NCBI RefSeq assembly: GCF_004331685.1
Contig: NZ_SJSM01000020.1
Span: 1 to 64,000, forward strand
Reading direction: 5' to 3'
DNA from: Pedobacter hiemivivus
GTDB taxonomy: Bacteria > Bacteroidota > Bacteroidia > Sphingobacteriales > Sphingobacteriaceae
Length of the DNA stretch: 64,000 nucleotides
Numbering within the stretch: position 1 is the stretch's first letter; every line of letters begins with the position of its first letter. The notes beneath the pieces are model-generated. The model made no database searches. It was not told where the DNA came from and saw nothing but the letters and a program-made list of their open reading frames with translations. This document shows, piece after piece, positions 8,342 through 17,218 of the stretch. The position numbers and the translations under genes are program-made.

Positions 8342-9613
8342 CTAACCGAAAAATAAGTAGCAAAGTCCTATTGCAGTGCAAACACCAACTAAGTCAGCCA
8401 ATAGCATCGCACCAATTGCATAACGCGTATTTTTTATGTTTACAGCGCCAAAATAAACGGCAACCACATAAAATGTAGTATCTGATGCACCCTGGAATAT
8501 TCCTGAAAGTCGGCTAGGAAAAGAATCAGGACCATATGTTTCCATAGTACTGACCATCATTCCTCTGGCTGCGCCGCCACTTAGCGGTCTTATCAAGGCC
8601 GTTGGTAGGCCCTCAACAAACCTTGTATCAGCTCCTAACGAAGCGAATAGGGTTTTTATGCCACCAATTACTACATCAAAAGTACCGCTTGTACGTAATA
8701 AACTTATGGCTACCAGCATTCCAACTAAATAAGGAATAATTCTAATCGCGGTATCAAATCCATTTTTTGCGCCATCAATGAAAGCATCAAATACATCAAT
8801 TTTTTTGTAGAGTCCACCTAATATAATCACCAAAATAACGAATAAGATCAGCCCATTACTCAACACTCCTGAAAATGATTTAATGCCATCTGCATTAAGG
8901 GTGGTGATGTACAAAACTAATAAAGCAATGACAAACGAAATGCTTAAAATCCATCCAATTACCACTGGTTGTAAAAGGTTGATTTTTTGCTTGAAGGAAA
9001 CAATCATCATTGCTGTTATGGTGCCCACAAAGGTTACAATCAAACAAGGTATAAATATGTCTGTTGGATTTGAAGCATTCTGTGATGCACGAATGGCGAT
9101 CACACTTACAGGAATTAGGTTTAATCCAGCTGCATGAAGGCATAAAAACATAATCTGGGCATTAGATGCCACATCTTTACTTGGATTCAACTCTTGCAAA
9201 CTTTCCATTGCTTTTAGTCCGAAGGGTGTTGCGGCATTATCCAATCCTAGTAAATTAGCAGAAAAATTCATAATCATATGCCCCATAGATGGATGTCCTT
9301 TGGGAATGTCAGGAAATAATTTTGAAAAGAAGGGGCCTACGATTCTCGATAATAAACGTATACCTCCCGCTCTTTCAGCAATACTCATCAAGCCCATAAA
9401 GAAGGCTAAAATTCCGATCAGTTTAAGACAAAGTTCTACCGCAACCCAGCAGGTTTGAATGATACCGTCAAGTTTTAATGGATTGGCAGCGTCATCGGCT
9501 TTGCCAATAACCATCCAGTTAAAAATATCAGTTTGTCCAAAAAAGAAACATTTTATACTTGCTACAACAATTGCAACGATTATAAAAGCAGACCAGATTC
9601 TACTTAATGCCAT
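8342..9613 (-). CDS. Nucleoside-recognition (SpmA/SpmB fusion) membrane protein
   Basis: A 423-residue polytopic membrane protein. Its N-terminal half contains LCLKLIGILAFFMGLMSIAE and the GLDNAATPFGLKAME segment typical of SpmA. Its C-terminal half contains GAKNGFDTAIRIIPYLVGML and the ALIRPLSGGAARG segment typical of SpmB. Both halves carry the Gate/nucleoside-recognition fold. In Bacillus the two are separate spore maturation proteins; a fused form is common in non-sporulating Bacteroidota, so a role in sporulation is not implied. The function here is unknown and could be transport of a small molecule. It ends the minus-strand run that begins with the S9 peptidase. Confidence 0.85.
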   Translation of the reverse strand: MALSRIWSAFIIVAIVVASIKCFFFGQTDIFNWMVIGKADDAANPLKLDGIIQTCWVAVELCLKLIGILAFFMGLMSIAERAGGIRLLSRIVGPFFSKLFPDIPKGHPSMGHMIMNFSANLLGLDNAATPFGLKAMESLQELNPSKDVASNAQIMFLCLHAAGLNLIPVSVIAIRASQNASNPTDIFIPCLIVTFVGTITAMMIVSFKQKINLLQPVVIGWILSISFVIALLVLYITTLNADGIKSFSGVLSNGLILFVILVIILGGLYKKIDVFDAFIDGAKNGFDTAIRIIPYLVGMLVAISLLRTSGTFDVVIGGIKTLFASLGADTRFVEGLPTALIRPLSGGAARGMMVSTMETYGPDSFPSRLSGIFQGASDTTFYVVAVYFGAVNIKNTRYAIGAMLLADLVGVCTAIGLCYLFFG

Positions 9614-9675
9614 TAAAGATGATTTAGTTTAGGGCTTAAATTTAAAGTTTTGATTCTAATATCTCTGATTTAAAT

Positions 9676-12528
9676 TTAAGGTTTTTCATTGGTCAGCTCA
9701 AATCCCCAGCTTTTGCCTTTCTCCGTTGCAGGTATGCCATTTACCATCCATGCCGGAGCTTTTGCACCTTTTAGGTAATAGTCAAAAAACTGCTGCTCTC
9801 TGATTTGGATATCTTTTCTGTTTTGGCGTTGCATTAAATTATGCGCCTCATTATTATAATTTAGTAACCATACTGGTTTGCCCAACCTTCTTAAGCCTGT
9901 AAACATTTCAATCCCCTGGTACCAAGGCACAGCTCCATCAGCATCATTAGACATAATTACTACCGGGGTTTTTACGTTGGGTAATTTAAATAATGGAGAG
10001 TTTTCGACGTATAGTTCTGGTTTTTCCCACAATGTAGCGCCAATGCGACTTTGAGTTCTTTCATATTGAAATTGGCGGTTCATACCGCTTTCCCAGCGCA
10101 TCCCACCGTATGCTGAGGTCATGTTTACTACTGGTGCACCTGCCCATGCAGCAGCGTACATGTCGGTTCTTGTAATAAGGTGAGCTACTTGGTAACCGCC
10201 CCAGCTTTGTCCCTGGATACCTATTTTACTGCCGTCTACCCATGCATTTTTCTTTAAAGATTCAACACCCGAATTGATAAATTCTTCGGCAGATCTGCCT
10301 GGGTAACCTGTCTCATAACTAATATCAGGTGCAAATACCAGATATCCATTACTTACAAAATATGGGATATTTAACCTGGATGGAGTAGGTGCAGGAGCTT
10401 GATAGCTGTAAAGGCCATCAGATAGCTTTTCATAGAAATATACAATCATCGGGTATTTTTTAGCCGGATCAAAATTTTCTGGTTTATACAGTATCCCTTC
10501 CGAATTGAAACCTTTAGGTGTCGTCCATTTTACCAGGTCTGCAGTTCCCCAGTTGTACTCCTTTTGTTGTGGGTTTGTATTACTTAGTTTTACCTGTGCC
10601 TTCATATCGGTTGATACGTAAACATTAGGTGAGTTTTCATAATTGCCTTTATCAAAAATGAAACGTTCGGCATCTTTAGCTTTAACAAGATCAGTGTAGA
10701 CCATTTTCTCCATCACTACCAGCTCGGGATTGTTGCGGTTGCCAATAGCCTTTTTATACCAACCGTGTTCTTTAGTGGTATTGTTAAAGGTATTGAGCCA
10801 GATGGTCGCCTTTTTATCTAAAAACTTGCTTTCAGGATTTAGTTTTTCATAACGAAAGGTCAGTTTGTTTTGTCTGCCAAATCCATTAGTGATATTTTGC
10901 GGAGCGTTTTTACCATCTGGACTAAACTCCCAAATGTCATATTTGTCGTAAATCAGCACAGTTTTGTCTTCTTCAGTCCAGGCGGCTATTCCATAAGAAG
11001 CTGGATCTTCCGGTACATCATTATCCTCATCAACAAATTTTACATTTAAGCCATTGTTTAAATAAGTAATTTTTGCCGTAAGCACATTGTAAGTGTACCA
11101 GTTGGATGTTTTTTTATCGAAGTACAGGATGTATTTACCAGCAGGAGAGGCCGTAGCTGATCCATTTAATCCTTCAATGATTTTCTTTTTTGCCCCGGTT
11201 TTTGTATCCACAAGGTAATAATCCCTTGGCGTACTGCCGGTCCATTGTGCCTGTATTCTATTGTCGTAATCAGTCCATGCCAATACAAAATTGGCGTTCC
11301 CTTCGGTTACTGGGATTGCATCTGGCAGTTTTACGTCTGTTAATGGAACGATTTTAGGCTCGCTGCTAAATACCTCAAAAGAAGATAAGTATGATTTCTT
11401 TAAGTCCTTTTCAAGATTTTTCAACTGCATAGGTTGGAGGTAGTCATCTTTATAACTCCATATATCCAGTTTTGCATTCTCAAAATCAACTAAAGTTGTA
11501 TCTTTTGGTGTTTTTATGGGTGCAATGCCAAGGTATAACTTGCGACTATCTTTGCTGAATTTTAGATTACCATCTCCACTTATAGCCCATTTTTCAGGCA
11601 TTCCAGGAATGGCTTTGTCAACCAAAATTTGGGCCGTATCAAGAGTAGGAGCGTTATAGTAAATCTCGAAATCTTTGATTTCCTTTTTCTCAGGACTGTT
11701 TTCACCTAAAAACACCAGGTATTCTCCTTCCTCATTGAAAGTGAAACTCTTAAAATTACCTTTTCCTTTTACCAGTGTTTTTAGTGTTCCTTTTTCTGTA
11801 TTGAAAAGAAATACACCAGTAGGAGCCGACTTGTCTTTTTTGGAACCTGAGCATGCAAAAACCAATTGCTTGCCATTTTTATTAAAACTGTAGTCGGTTA
11901 CATATTTGAAAATACGCAAGGTTCCGGTAGTTAAATTTTTAAAGATCAGATCCGTACCTTCCTGTTTGCCTTTAGTGTCTGGTTCATCAGCAAAAGCAAT
12001 GGCGCTATCTTCTTTTTTCTCTGTTGATGGACTTGTACCTGTCGGTTTTGTTTTTTTTACCGTATCCAGCGGTTTATCTAGTAAATAGGCGATCACAATT
12101 GCACCATCCTCTGGCATTTTATAGGATTTTACCCTTGGTATTTTAAGGATATCAAAATTGTCAAGGTTAGCGATACCTAATGAGTCTTTAGTCATTTCAT
12201 CAGGTTTCTTCTTTTTAATTTTTGCTTCGCGAGTATCCTTGTACAAAGGCTTGATCGTAAAGGCAGCATATTTTGAGTCTTTACTAAATTGTAAATTAGC
12301 TCCTCTCGCTATATTTCGCTTTATGTTGGACATTAAGTTGTTCAGGTATAAGACAGCATCTCCTTCTTGTTTATTTATGACGTACGCAGCCCACAATCCA
12401 TTATTTGACAACTGTTTTGTGCCAACTGCTTCCCAATTGTTGTAGACCGTATGGTCCAAGGGTTTCTTTTGCGCAAAACTTACGCTTGAAAGGAATAACA
12501 GGAAAAGTGGAATTAGTTTTTTTAACAT
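9676..12528 (-). CDS. Secreted S9 (prolyl oligopeptidase) family peptidase
   Basis: A 950-residue serine peptidase with a signal peptide ending near SFAQ. A long seven-bladed beta-propeller-like region is followed by a C-terminal alpha/beta-hydrolase domain. The nucleophile is Ser775 in GQSWGG; the other triad residues are probably the Asp in NDADGAVPW and the His in NNEAHNL. S9 enzymes cut short peptides, often after proline or as dipeptidyl peptidases, and this one should act in the periplasm. It is longer than typical DPP-IV enzymes, with lysine-rich inserts near residues 90-200 in the propeller. No T9SS sorting domain is present. The next gene downstream (SpmAB-like) starts 62 bp after its stop. 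Confidence 0.9.
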   Translation of the reverse strand: MLKKLIPLFLLFLSSVSFAQKKPLDHTVYNNWEAVGTKQLSNNGLWAAYVINKQEGDAVLYLNNLMSNIKRNIARGANLQFSKDSKYAAFTIKPLYKDTREAKIKKKKPDEMTKDSLGIANLDNFDILKIPRVKSYKMPEDGAIVIAYLLDKPLDTVKKTKPTGTSPSTEKKEDSAIAFADEPDTKGKQEGTDLIFKNLTTGTLRIFKYVTDYSFNKNGKQLVFACSGSKKDKSAPTGVFLFNTEKGTLKTLVKGKGNFKSFTFNEEGEYLVFLGENSPEKKEIKDFEIYYNAPTLDTAQILVDKAIPGMPEKWAISGDGNLKFSKDSRKLYLGIAPIKTPKDTTLVDFENAKLDIWSYKDDYLQPMQLKNLEKDLKKSYLSSFEVFSSEPKIVPLTDVKLPDAIPVTEGNANFVLAWTDYDNRIQAQWTGSTPRDYYLVDTKTGAKKKIIEGLNGSATASPAGKYILYFDKKTSNWYTYNVLTAKITYLNNGLNVKFVDEDNDVPEDPASYGIAAWTEEDKTVLIYDKYDIWEFSPDGKNAPQNITNGFGRQNKLTFRYEKLNPESKFLDKKATIWLNTFNNTTKEHGWYKKAIGNRNNPELVVMEKMVYTDLVKAKDAERFIFDKGNYENSPNVYVSTDMKAQVKLSNTNPQQKEYNWGTADLVKWTTPKGFNSEGILYKPENFDPAKKYPMIVYFYEKLSDGLYSYQAPAPTPSRLNIPYFVSNGYLVFAPDISYETGYPGRSAEEFINSGVESLKKNAWVDGSKIGIQGQSWGGYQVAHLITRTDMYAAAWAGAPVVNMTSAYGGMRWESGMNRQFQYERTQSRIGATLWEKPELYVENSPLFKLPNVKTPVVIMSNDADGAVPWYQGIEMFTGLRRLGKPVWLLNYNNEAHNLMQRQNRKDIQIREQQFFDYYLKGAKAPAWMVNGIPATEKGKSWGFELTNEKP

Positions 12529-12791
12529 ACTTAGTAGAATTAATCGCCTTTTGGCTTCAACCCTTAAATGTTATAATTTTTATACAGATATCCTCATTTG
12601 TACGCCAAATTTTACAATGAAGGGATGTGGTTGATTTGTTGGGTATTTGAGTCTTGACTCCATACGTTTCCTCTACAGGTTTGCAACGGGTTCTATAAGG
12701 GTTTAGCCGTAGGGAACCCGTAGAGAATCAGGTAGCAGATCAGCTGAAAACGAGTAGGGGAAATAGGGGGATATGGCAGATTTTTTGACAA
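12529..12791. other. Intergenic region upstream of the S9 peptidase
   Basis: No ORF with coding character is seen on either strand. The segment holds the leader of the S9 peptidase gene and one imperfect inverted repeat (described separately at 12671-12725). No clear TAnnTTTG box was found for the minus strand. Confidence 0.6.
12671..12725. repeat. Imperfect inverted repeat, locally GC-richer
   Basis: CTCTAC at 12671-12676 pairs with GTAGAG at 12720-12725, and ACGGGTTC at 12686-12693 pairs with GAACCCGT at 12714-12721. The 5' arm carries an extra block of about 11 nt. It lies away from both flanking genes and differs in composition from the surrounding AT-rich spacer. It could be a small interspersed repeat or a structured RNA segment. 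Confidence 0.5.
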
Positions 12792-12830
12792 AAAAATGCC
12801 CGGATCATAATTAATGATCCGGGCATTTTT
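12792..12830 (-). terminator. Terminator of the pyrG-yidC unit
   Basis: A 17-bp stem (core ATGCCCGGATCAT) with a 5-nt AATTA loop and flanking A/T runs, placed 22 bp after the yidC stop codon. The symmetry would also let it work on the plus strand. Confidence 0.9.
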
Positions 12831-12851
12831 GTAAGAAAATAAGGTGATTAC

Positions 12852-14651
12852 TTATTTCTTTTTTTGCTGTGCAGCAGCTTGTTGCTGTTGACGCATGTAA
12901 TCTTCTAATTTAGCACTAAATCCTGATTTCTTTTTCTTTTCCGCAGGTTTAGCTTTGTTCTCTTGTAATGTTCTGTGGATCTTTTCATCATCAACCATTG
13001 TCTTAATTAAGAACTGCTGCGCAAAAGTCAACATGTTCGCAAGGAAGTAGTAATAGTTTAATCCTGATGGATAGCTGTTCAGTACACCTAAGAAAATGAT
13101 TGGCATGATGTAACCAATGTATTTCATTTGACCTGAAGCACCAGAAATCTGGTTGTTGAAATAAGTATAAATCAACGTAGAAATCGTCATCAATACGCAC
13201 ATTAAACTTAAGTGGTCACCAATAAAAGGAATAGTGAAGCCGAATTTAATGAAGTCGTCATAAGTTGATAAATCTTTCATCCACAAGAATGATTCGCCCC
13301 TTAATTCGAAAAGGTTAGGGAAAAAGAAGAAGAAAGCCATTACAAAAGGCAATTGTAGCAACATCGGCAAACAACCACCCAATGGATTTACACCCACTTG
13401 TTTGTAAAGTTTCAAATATTCTTGTTGTAATAAAGTAGGATTATCTTCACCAACCTTAGCTTTGATCACATCCATTTCTGGTTTCAAAATTCTCATTTTG
13501 GCCATTGAAAGGTAAGACTTGTAGGTTAAAGGTGACATCGCCACTTTTAGCAAAATAGTTAAAAGCAGAATAATCAGTCCGTAGTTCCAACCAAAGCTTT
13601 CTAAAAACTTAAATACAGGTAAAACAATGAATCTGTTGATGTATTTAAGCGGCCAATAGCCCATGTCTATTTGCTTTTCAAGCTCGTGACCTTGAGCTTT
13701 TAAAGTAGAGAACTTGTTGGTTCCGAAATAGAAATCCATGCTATAGCTTTGTGCAGCTAGTTGGTTAAAAGGCATGATCATGTTTGCGCCATACCATTTA
13801 ATTTTACCAGGCTCAATGCTTACTTTAACTTCAAGATCTCCTTTTTCAAACGCATCTTTAGGGATTAAAGCAGCACTGAAGAACTGTTGTTTAAAGGAGA
13901 ACCATTGAATTTTACCTTCCTTAAGGTCTTCTTTAACATCTTTGGCAACACCCAGGTGGTCAGGGTTTTTATCTACATACTTATAATATGGAGCCGAGTG
14001 TTCCTGCTCTTTCTTAGCTGATTTTTCTTGCTCAAGTAAGGTAGTTTCCCAGTTTAAAGCGATAGTGTTATTTTGAATAACCTGGTTTAAACCATTTAAA
14101 TTAATGTTAAAACCTACTTGACTGCTGTTCGGCTTCAAGTTGTACACATATTCAATATATTTATCAGCCGAATAGTTAGCACGCATGTTGATGCTTCCTG
14201 CATTTTGTGTAGCTGTAAAATATAGGTCGTTTGTACTTACGATTTTACCACCGATGTTCAGGTTCAAGCCAAACTTGTTCTGATCACCATCAAATAAAAT
14301 AACCGGTTTTCCATTATAGGTTTTCTCACCTTTAACTTGTACCGATAATATTTTACCACCCTTATTGCTGAAGGTTAATTTTAAATTTTCATTTTCAAGA
14401 ACACTGGTTTGTACAGTTCCTGCGATGTTGCCACCGAAAGGTCCCGTTAACGCTGCAGAGTCTAACACAGGCAATGCTGCTATTGGAGCTACTGCGGTAG
14501 GAGCAGGTGCAACTCCAGCTTTTTCAAGTGAATCAGTCTTATGTTTTTCCTGAATTGATTTCATTTCGGCCTCGCTAGGCTTAAAGAAATAGAAGGAACC
14601 TGCTAAAACGATCATGATCAGGAATAATCCTGTAAACGTATTTCTATCCAT
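12852..14651 (-). CDS. yidC: Membrane protein insertase YidC
   Basis: A 599-residue inner-membrane insertase that helps fold and insert membrane proteins alone or with SecYEG. An N-terminal signal-anchor (TGLFLIMIVLAGSFYFF) is followed by a large periplasmic beta-domain (residues ~80-340). The conserved five-helix core follows, including NYGLIILLLTILLKVAMSPL with the hydrophilic groove residues, and NPLGGCLPMLLQLPFVMAFF. The C-terminus is lysine-rich and glutamine-rich, as in long YidC forms that contact ribosomes. It starts 20 bp after pyrG, so the two are probably transcribed together. It ends at a strong hairpin. Confidence 0.97.
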   Translation of the reverse strand: MDRNTFTGLFLIMIVLAGSFYFFKPSEAEMKSIQEKHKTDSLEKAGVAPAPTAVAPIAALPVLDSAALTGPFGGNIAGTVQTSVLENENLKLTFSNKGGKILSVQVKGEKTYNGKPVILFDGDQNKFGLNLNIGGKIVSTNDLYFTATQNAGSINMRANYSADKYIEYVYNLKPNSSQVGFNINLNGLNQVIQNNTIALNWETTLLEQEKSAKKEQEHSAPYYKYVDKNPDHLGVAKDVKEDLKEGKIQWFSFKQQFFSAALIPKDAFEKGDLEVKVSIEPGKIKWYGANMIMPFNQLAAQSYSMDFYFGTNKFSTLKAQGHELEKQIDMGYWPLKYINRFIVLPVFKFLESFGWNYGLIILLLTILLKVAMSPLTYKSYLSMAKMRILKPEMDVIKAKVGEDNPTLLQQEYLKLYKQVGVNPLGGCLPMLLQLPFVMAFFFFFPNLFELRGESFLWMKDLSTYDDFIKFGFTIPFIGDHLSLMCVLMTISTLIYTYFNNQISGASGQMKYIGYIMPIIFLGVLNSYPSGLNYYYFLANMLTFAQQFLIKTMVDDEKIHRTLQENKAKPAEKKKKSGFSAKLEDYMRQQQQAAAQQKKK

Positions 14652-14671
14652 TATTGTTAATTAAACGCGTA

Positions 14672-16288
14672 TTATTTTGTTTTTTTCTTCGCAAACTCCA
14701 TCGCAGCGGCGACAAATTTAACAAAAAGTGGGTGAGGATTAGCAACTGTTGATTTTAATTCAGGGTGAAACTGTCCACCAACAAAGAAAGGATGGTTTTT
14801 AAGCTCAACAATTTCAACCAGACTGCTTTCGGGGTTAATACCTGAAGCAATCATTCCAGCTTCTTCATACTGGCTCAGGTAAGCACTGTTAAATTCATAA
14901 CGGTGTCTGTGACGCTCAGTAATGTGTTGTTTTCCGTAAGCTGCAAAGGCTTTTGTACCTTTTTTCAGATCACAAGGGTAAGAACCTAAACGCATAGTAC
15001 CACCTTTAGCAGTTATGCTTTTTTGGTCTTCCATCATATTGATTACTGGGTGTACACTTTCTTCATCAATTTCAGTAGTATTTGCACCTTGCAGTCCTAA
15101 CACATTACGACCAAATTCAATTACGGCACATTGCATACCCAGGCATATACCAAAGAATGGTACATTGTTTTCCCTTACGTATTTAATGGTGTCAATTTTT
15201 CCTTCAATACCACGACTTCCAAAACCTGGAGCAACCAAAATACCATCTAAATGGCTAAGTTTTTCCTTTGCATTGTCTGGATATATTCCTTCAGAGTGGA
15301 TATACTCAACTTTTACTTTACATTCATTTCTTGAACCAGCGTGAATAAATGATTCAATAATTGATTTGTAAGCATCAGGTAATTCTACATATTTACCTAC
15401 TAAACCAATTTTAACTTCAGATGTTGGGTTCTTTAAACGGCCAAGGAATTCTTTCCATTTTTCCATATCGGGCTCGTTTTTCTGCGGCAACTTAAGTTTG
15501 CTCAGTACCGTTTTATCCAATTGCTCCTTCATCATTAGCAAAGGAACATCGTAAATGGTAGAAGCATCAAGTGATTCGATTACTGCATTTACATTTACGT
15601 TGCAGAACAACGCAATTTTTTTACGGATATCTAAAGAAATAGAACGCTCTGAACGACAAACCAGGATATCTGGTTGAATACCATATTCTAGCAACGTTTT
15701 TACAGAGTGTTGAGTAGGTTTTGTTTTTAACTCACCAGCAGCAGCAAGATAAGGGATCAGGGTTAAGTGGATCACGATCGCATTATGTGCGCCTTCTTCC
15801 CACTTAAACTGGCGTACAGCCTCTATAAATGGTAAAGATTCGATGTCACCTACAGTTCCACCAAGCTCGGTGATTATGATGTCGTATTGTCCGGTTTCGC
15901 CCAACAAACGCATGTTTCTTTTAATCTCATCAGTAATGTGAGGAACTACCTGTACGGTTTTTCCTAGATACTCGCCCTGTCTTTCCTTGTTGATTACATT
16001 TTGGTAAATGCGACCAGTGGTTACGTTATTTGCCTGTGAAGTGGGAACGTTTAAGAAACGTTCATAGTGACCAAGATCAAGATCTGTTTCTGCACCATCT
16101 TCGGTAACATAGCATTCACCATGTTCGTAAGGATTTAATGTTCCCGGATCAATATTGATATAAGGGTCGAACTTTTGGATGGTAACACTATAGCCGCGTG
16201 CTTGTAGTAATTTGGCTAATGAAGCGGAGATGATGCCCTTACCTAATGAGGAAGTAACACCGCCCGTAACAAAAATATACTTAGTCAT
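14672..16288 (-). CDS. pyrG: CTP synthase
   Basis: A 538-residue cytosolic enzyme that aminates UTP to CTP with glutamine and ATP. The N-terminal synthetase domain carries the P-loop-like segment GGVTSSLGKGI and the EDGAETDLDLGHYERF motif. The C-terminal class I glutamine amidotransferase domain carries the nucleophile Cys in FFGICLGMQ and the His-Glu pair in GGQFHPELKS. Length is normal for the family. It is the first gene of the pyrG-yidC unit, with a candidate promoter box about 65 bp upstream. Confidence 0.98.
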   Translation of the reverse strand: MTKYIFVTGGVTSSLGKGIISASLAKLLQARGYSVTIQKFDPYINIDPGTLNPYEHGECYVTEDGAETDLDLGHYERFLNVPTSQANNVTTGRIYQNVINKERQGEYLGKTVQVVPHITDEIKRNMRLLGETGQYDIIITELGGTVGDIESLPFIEAVRQFKWEEGAHNAIVIHLTLIPYLAAAGELKTKPTQHSVKTLLEYGIQPDILVCRSERSISLDIRKKIALFCNVNVNAVIESLDASTIYDVPLLMMKEQLDKTVLSKLKLPQKNEPDMEKWKEFLGRLKNPTSEVKIGLVGKYVELPDAYKSIIESFIHAGSRNECKVKVEYIHSEGIYPDNAKEKLSHLDGILVAPGFGSRGIEGKIDTIKYVRENNVPFFGICLGMQCAVIEFGRNVLGLQGANTTEIDEESVHPVINMMEDQKSITAKGGTMRLGSYPCDLKKGTKAFAAYGKQHITERHRHRYEFNSAYLSQYEEAGMIASGINPESSLVEIVELKNHPFFVGGQFHPELKSTVANPHPLFVKFVAAAMEFAKKKTK

Positions 16289-16351
16289 GTTTTTGATTTT
16301 CTGAAATAAAGCAGTAATTATATCACTGTTTTATTGTTTTTGTACGGGATA

Positions 16352-16359
16352 CAAAGTTA
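16352..16359 (-). promoter_or_regulatory. Candidate -7 element for pyrG
   Basis: TAACTTTG on the minus strand, 64 bp before the pyrG ATG, matches TAnnTTTG. A -33 box at the expected distance is not convincing. Confidence 0.4.
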
Positions 16360-16393
16360 GCAAATAAAACCAAAGCTGAGCCGCTCTTTTTGT

Positions 16394-16412
16394 AAAAAAA
16401 CACATATATGTG
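16394..16412 (-). terminator. Weak terminator after the GLPGLI gene
   Basis: The perfect 12-bp palindrome CACATATATGTG (16401-16412) is followed on the minus strand by a run of seven T. The stem is short and AT-rich, so efficiency is doubtful. It lies 33 bp past the GLPGLI stop codon. Confidence 0.4.
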
Positions 16413-16444
16413 AAAGAAGTGATAAAATCTTAGCTCCTAAAAAG

Positions 16445-17209
16445 TTACAGGGTGAAACCGTACAGCGTTTTCTTCGCTTGTTCTTCTTTTTCTTTTTTAT
16501 GCTGATCGTAACGGGTAAATAATTCGATGAGTTTCTTTAAATCCTTATCAGTTTCTATTTTTTTTCCTTTAGTTGGGGGGACAATTTCAGCCTGCTGATT
16601 AGCAAACCCTTCCACCTTTGTTGCAAACCAGGTGGTGTTGTAGCGGGGGATAGCCAGACCCAATATGGTACCGGGTAAACCGCCAAATCCTTCGGGTCCT
16701 CCACGTAGTAAAATTTCGTCTGAATAAAAGGCAACTACATATACGGTATCGTAAATTACGCCTATGGCCTTTCTGCACTCGTATCCTGCAATATTTCTTA
16801 CATCGTGCATAATCTTCCAATTTACCCGCGGAATGGTGTCAGTAAGCAGATAGGTGTCGTCCATTACCGTTCGTCTTAGTACCCTACGGTTTTTGCTGTA
16901 ATCGGTATAGATTTCATTATTCTGTTGGTTCAAGGAAAAAGAAAAGAATCCCGCCTGGTTATTTTCAGCTTCCTTTTTGATGGGTTTGTAGACTGATTTT
17001 TCGAGATTGAAAAGAAATTCCCAATTGCTGCTGGAGTATTTTTGCATTTTCTCTTTGGCTTCTTCCGGGAGACCAGAGTTTTCTAGGCTTCTGATCAGGT
17101 TTATTTTTTTTTCGAATGTAATTTTACCATAGGGGATAAAGGCTTCCTGAGCTTTTAAACTTAGAAAACAATTACACACACAAAATAAAACAATAACCTT
17201 TTGCTTCAT
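16445..17209 (-). CDS. GLPGLI family exported protein
   Basis: A 254-residue protein with a signal peptide ending near SLKAQ. It carries the family signature as GGLPGTILGL in the C-terminal half, preceded by a conserved ECRKA segment; the usual final Leu-Ile of GLPGLI is Thr-Ile here. The family is Bacteroidota-specific and of unknown biochemical function, probably periplasmic or outer-membrane associated. It lies 9 bp after the outer-membrane beta-barrel gene, its usual neighbour, so the two almost certainly act together. Confidence 0.9.
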   Translation of the reverse strand: MKQKVIVLFCVCNCFLSLKAQEAFIPYGKITFEKKINLIRSLENSGLPEEAKEKMQKYSSSNWEFLFNLEKSVYKPIKKEAENNQAGFFSFSLNQQNNEIYTDYSKNRRVLRRTVMDDTYLLTDTIPRVNWKIMHDVRNIAGYECRKAIGVIYDTVYVVAFYSDEILLRGGPEGFGGLPGTILGLAIPRYNTTWFATKVEGFANQQAEIVPPTKGKKIETDKDLKKLIELFTRYDQHKKEKEEQAKKTLYGFTL

Positions 17210-17218
17210 CAGATCAAT

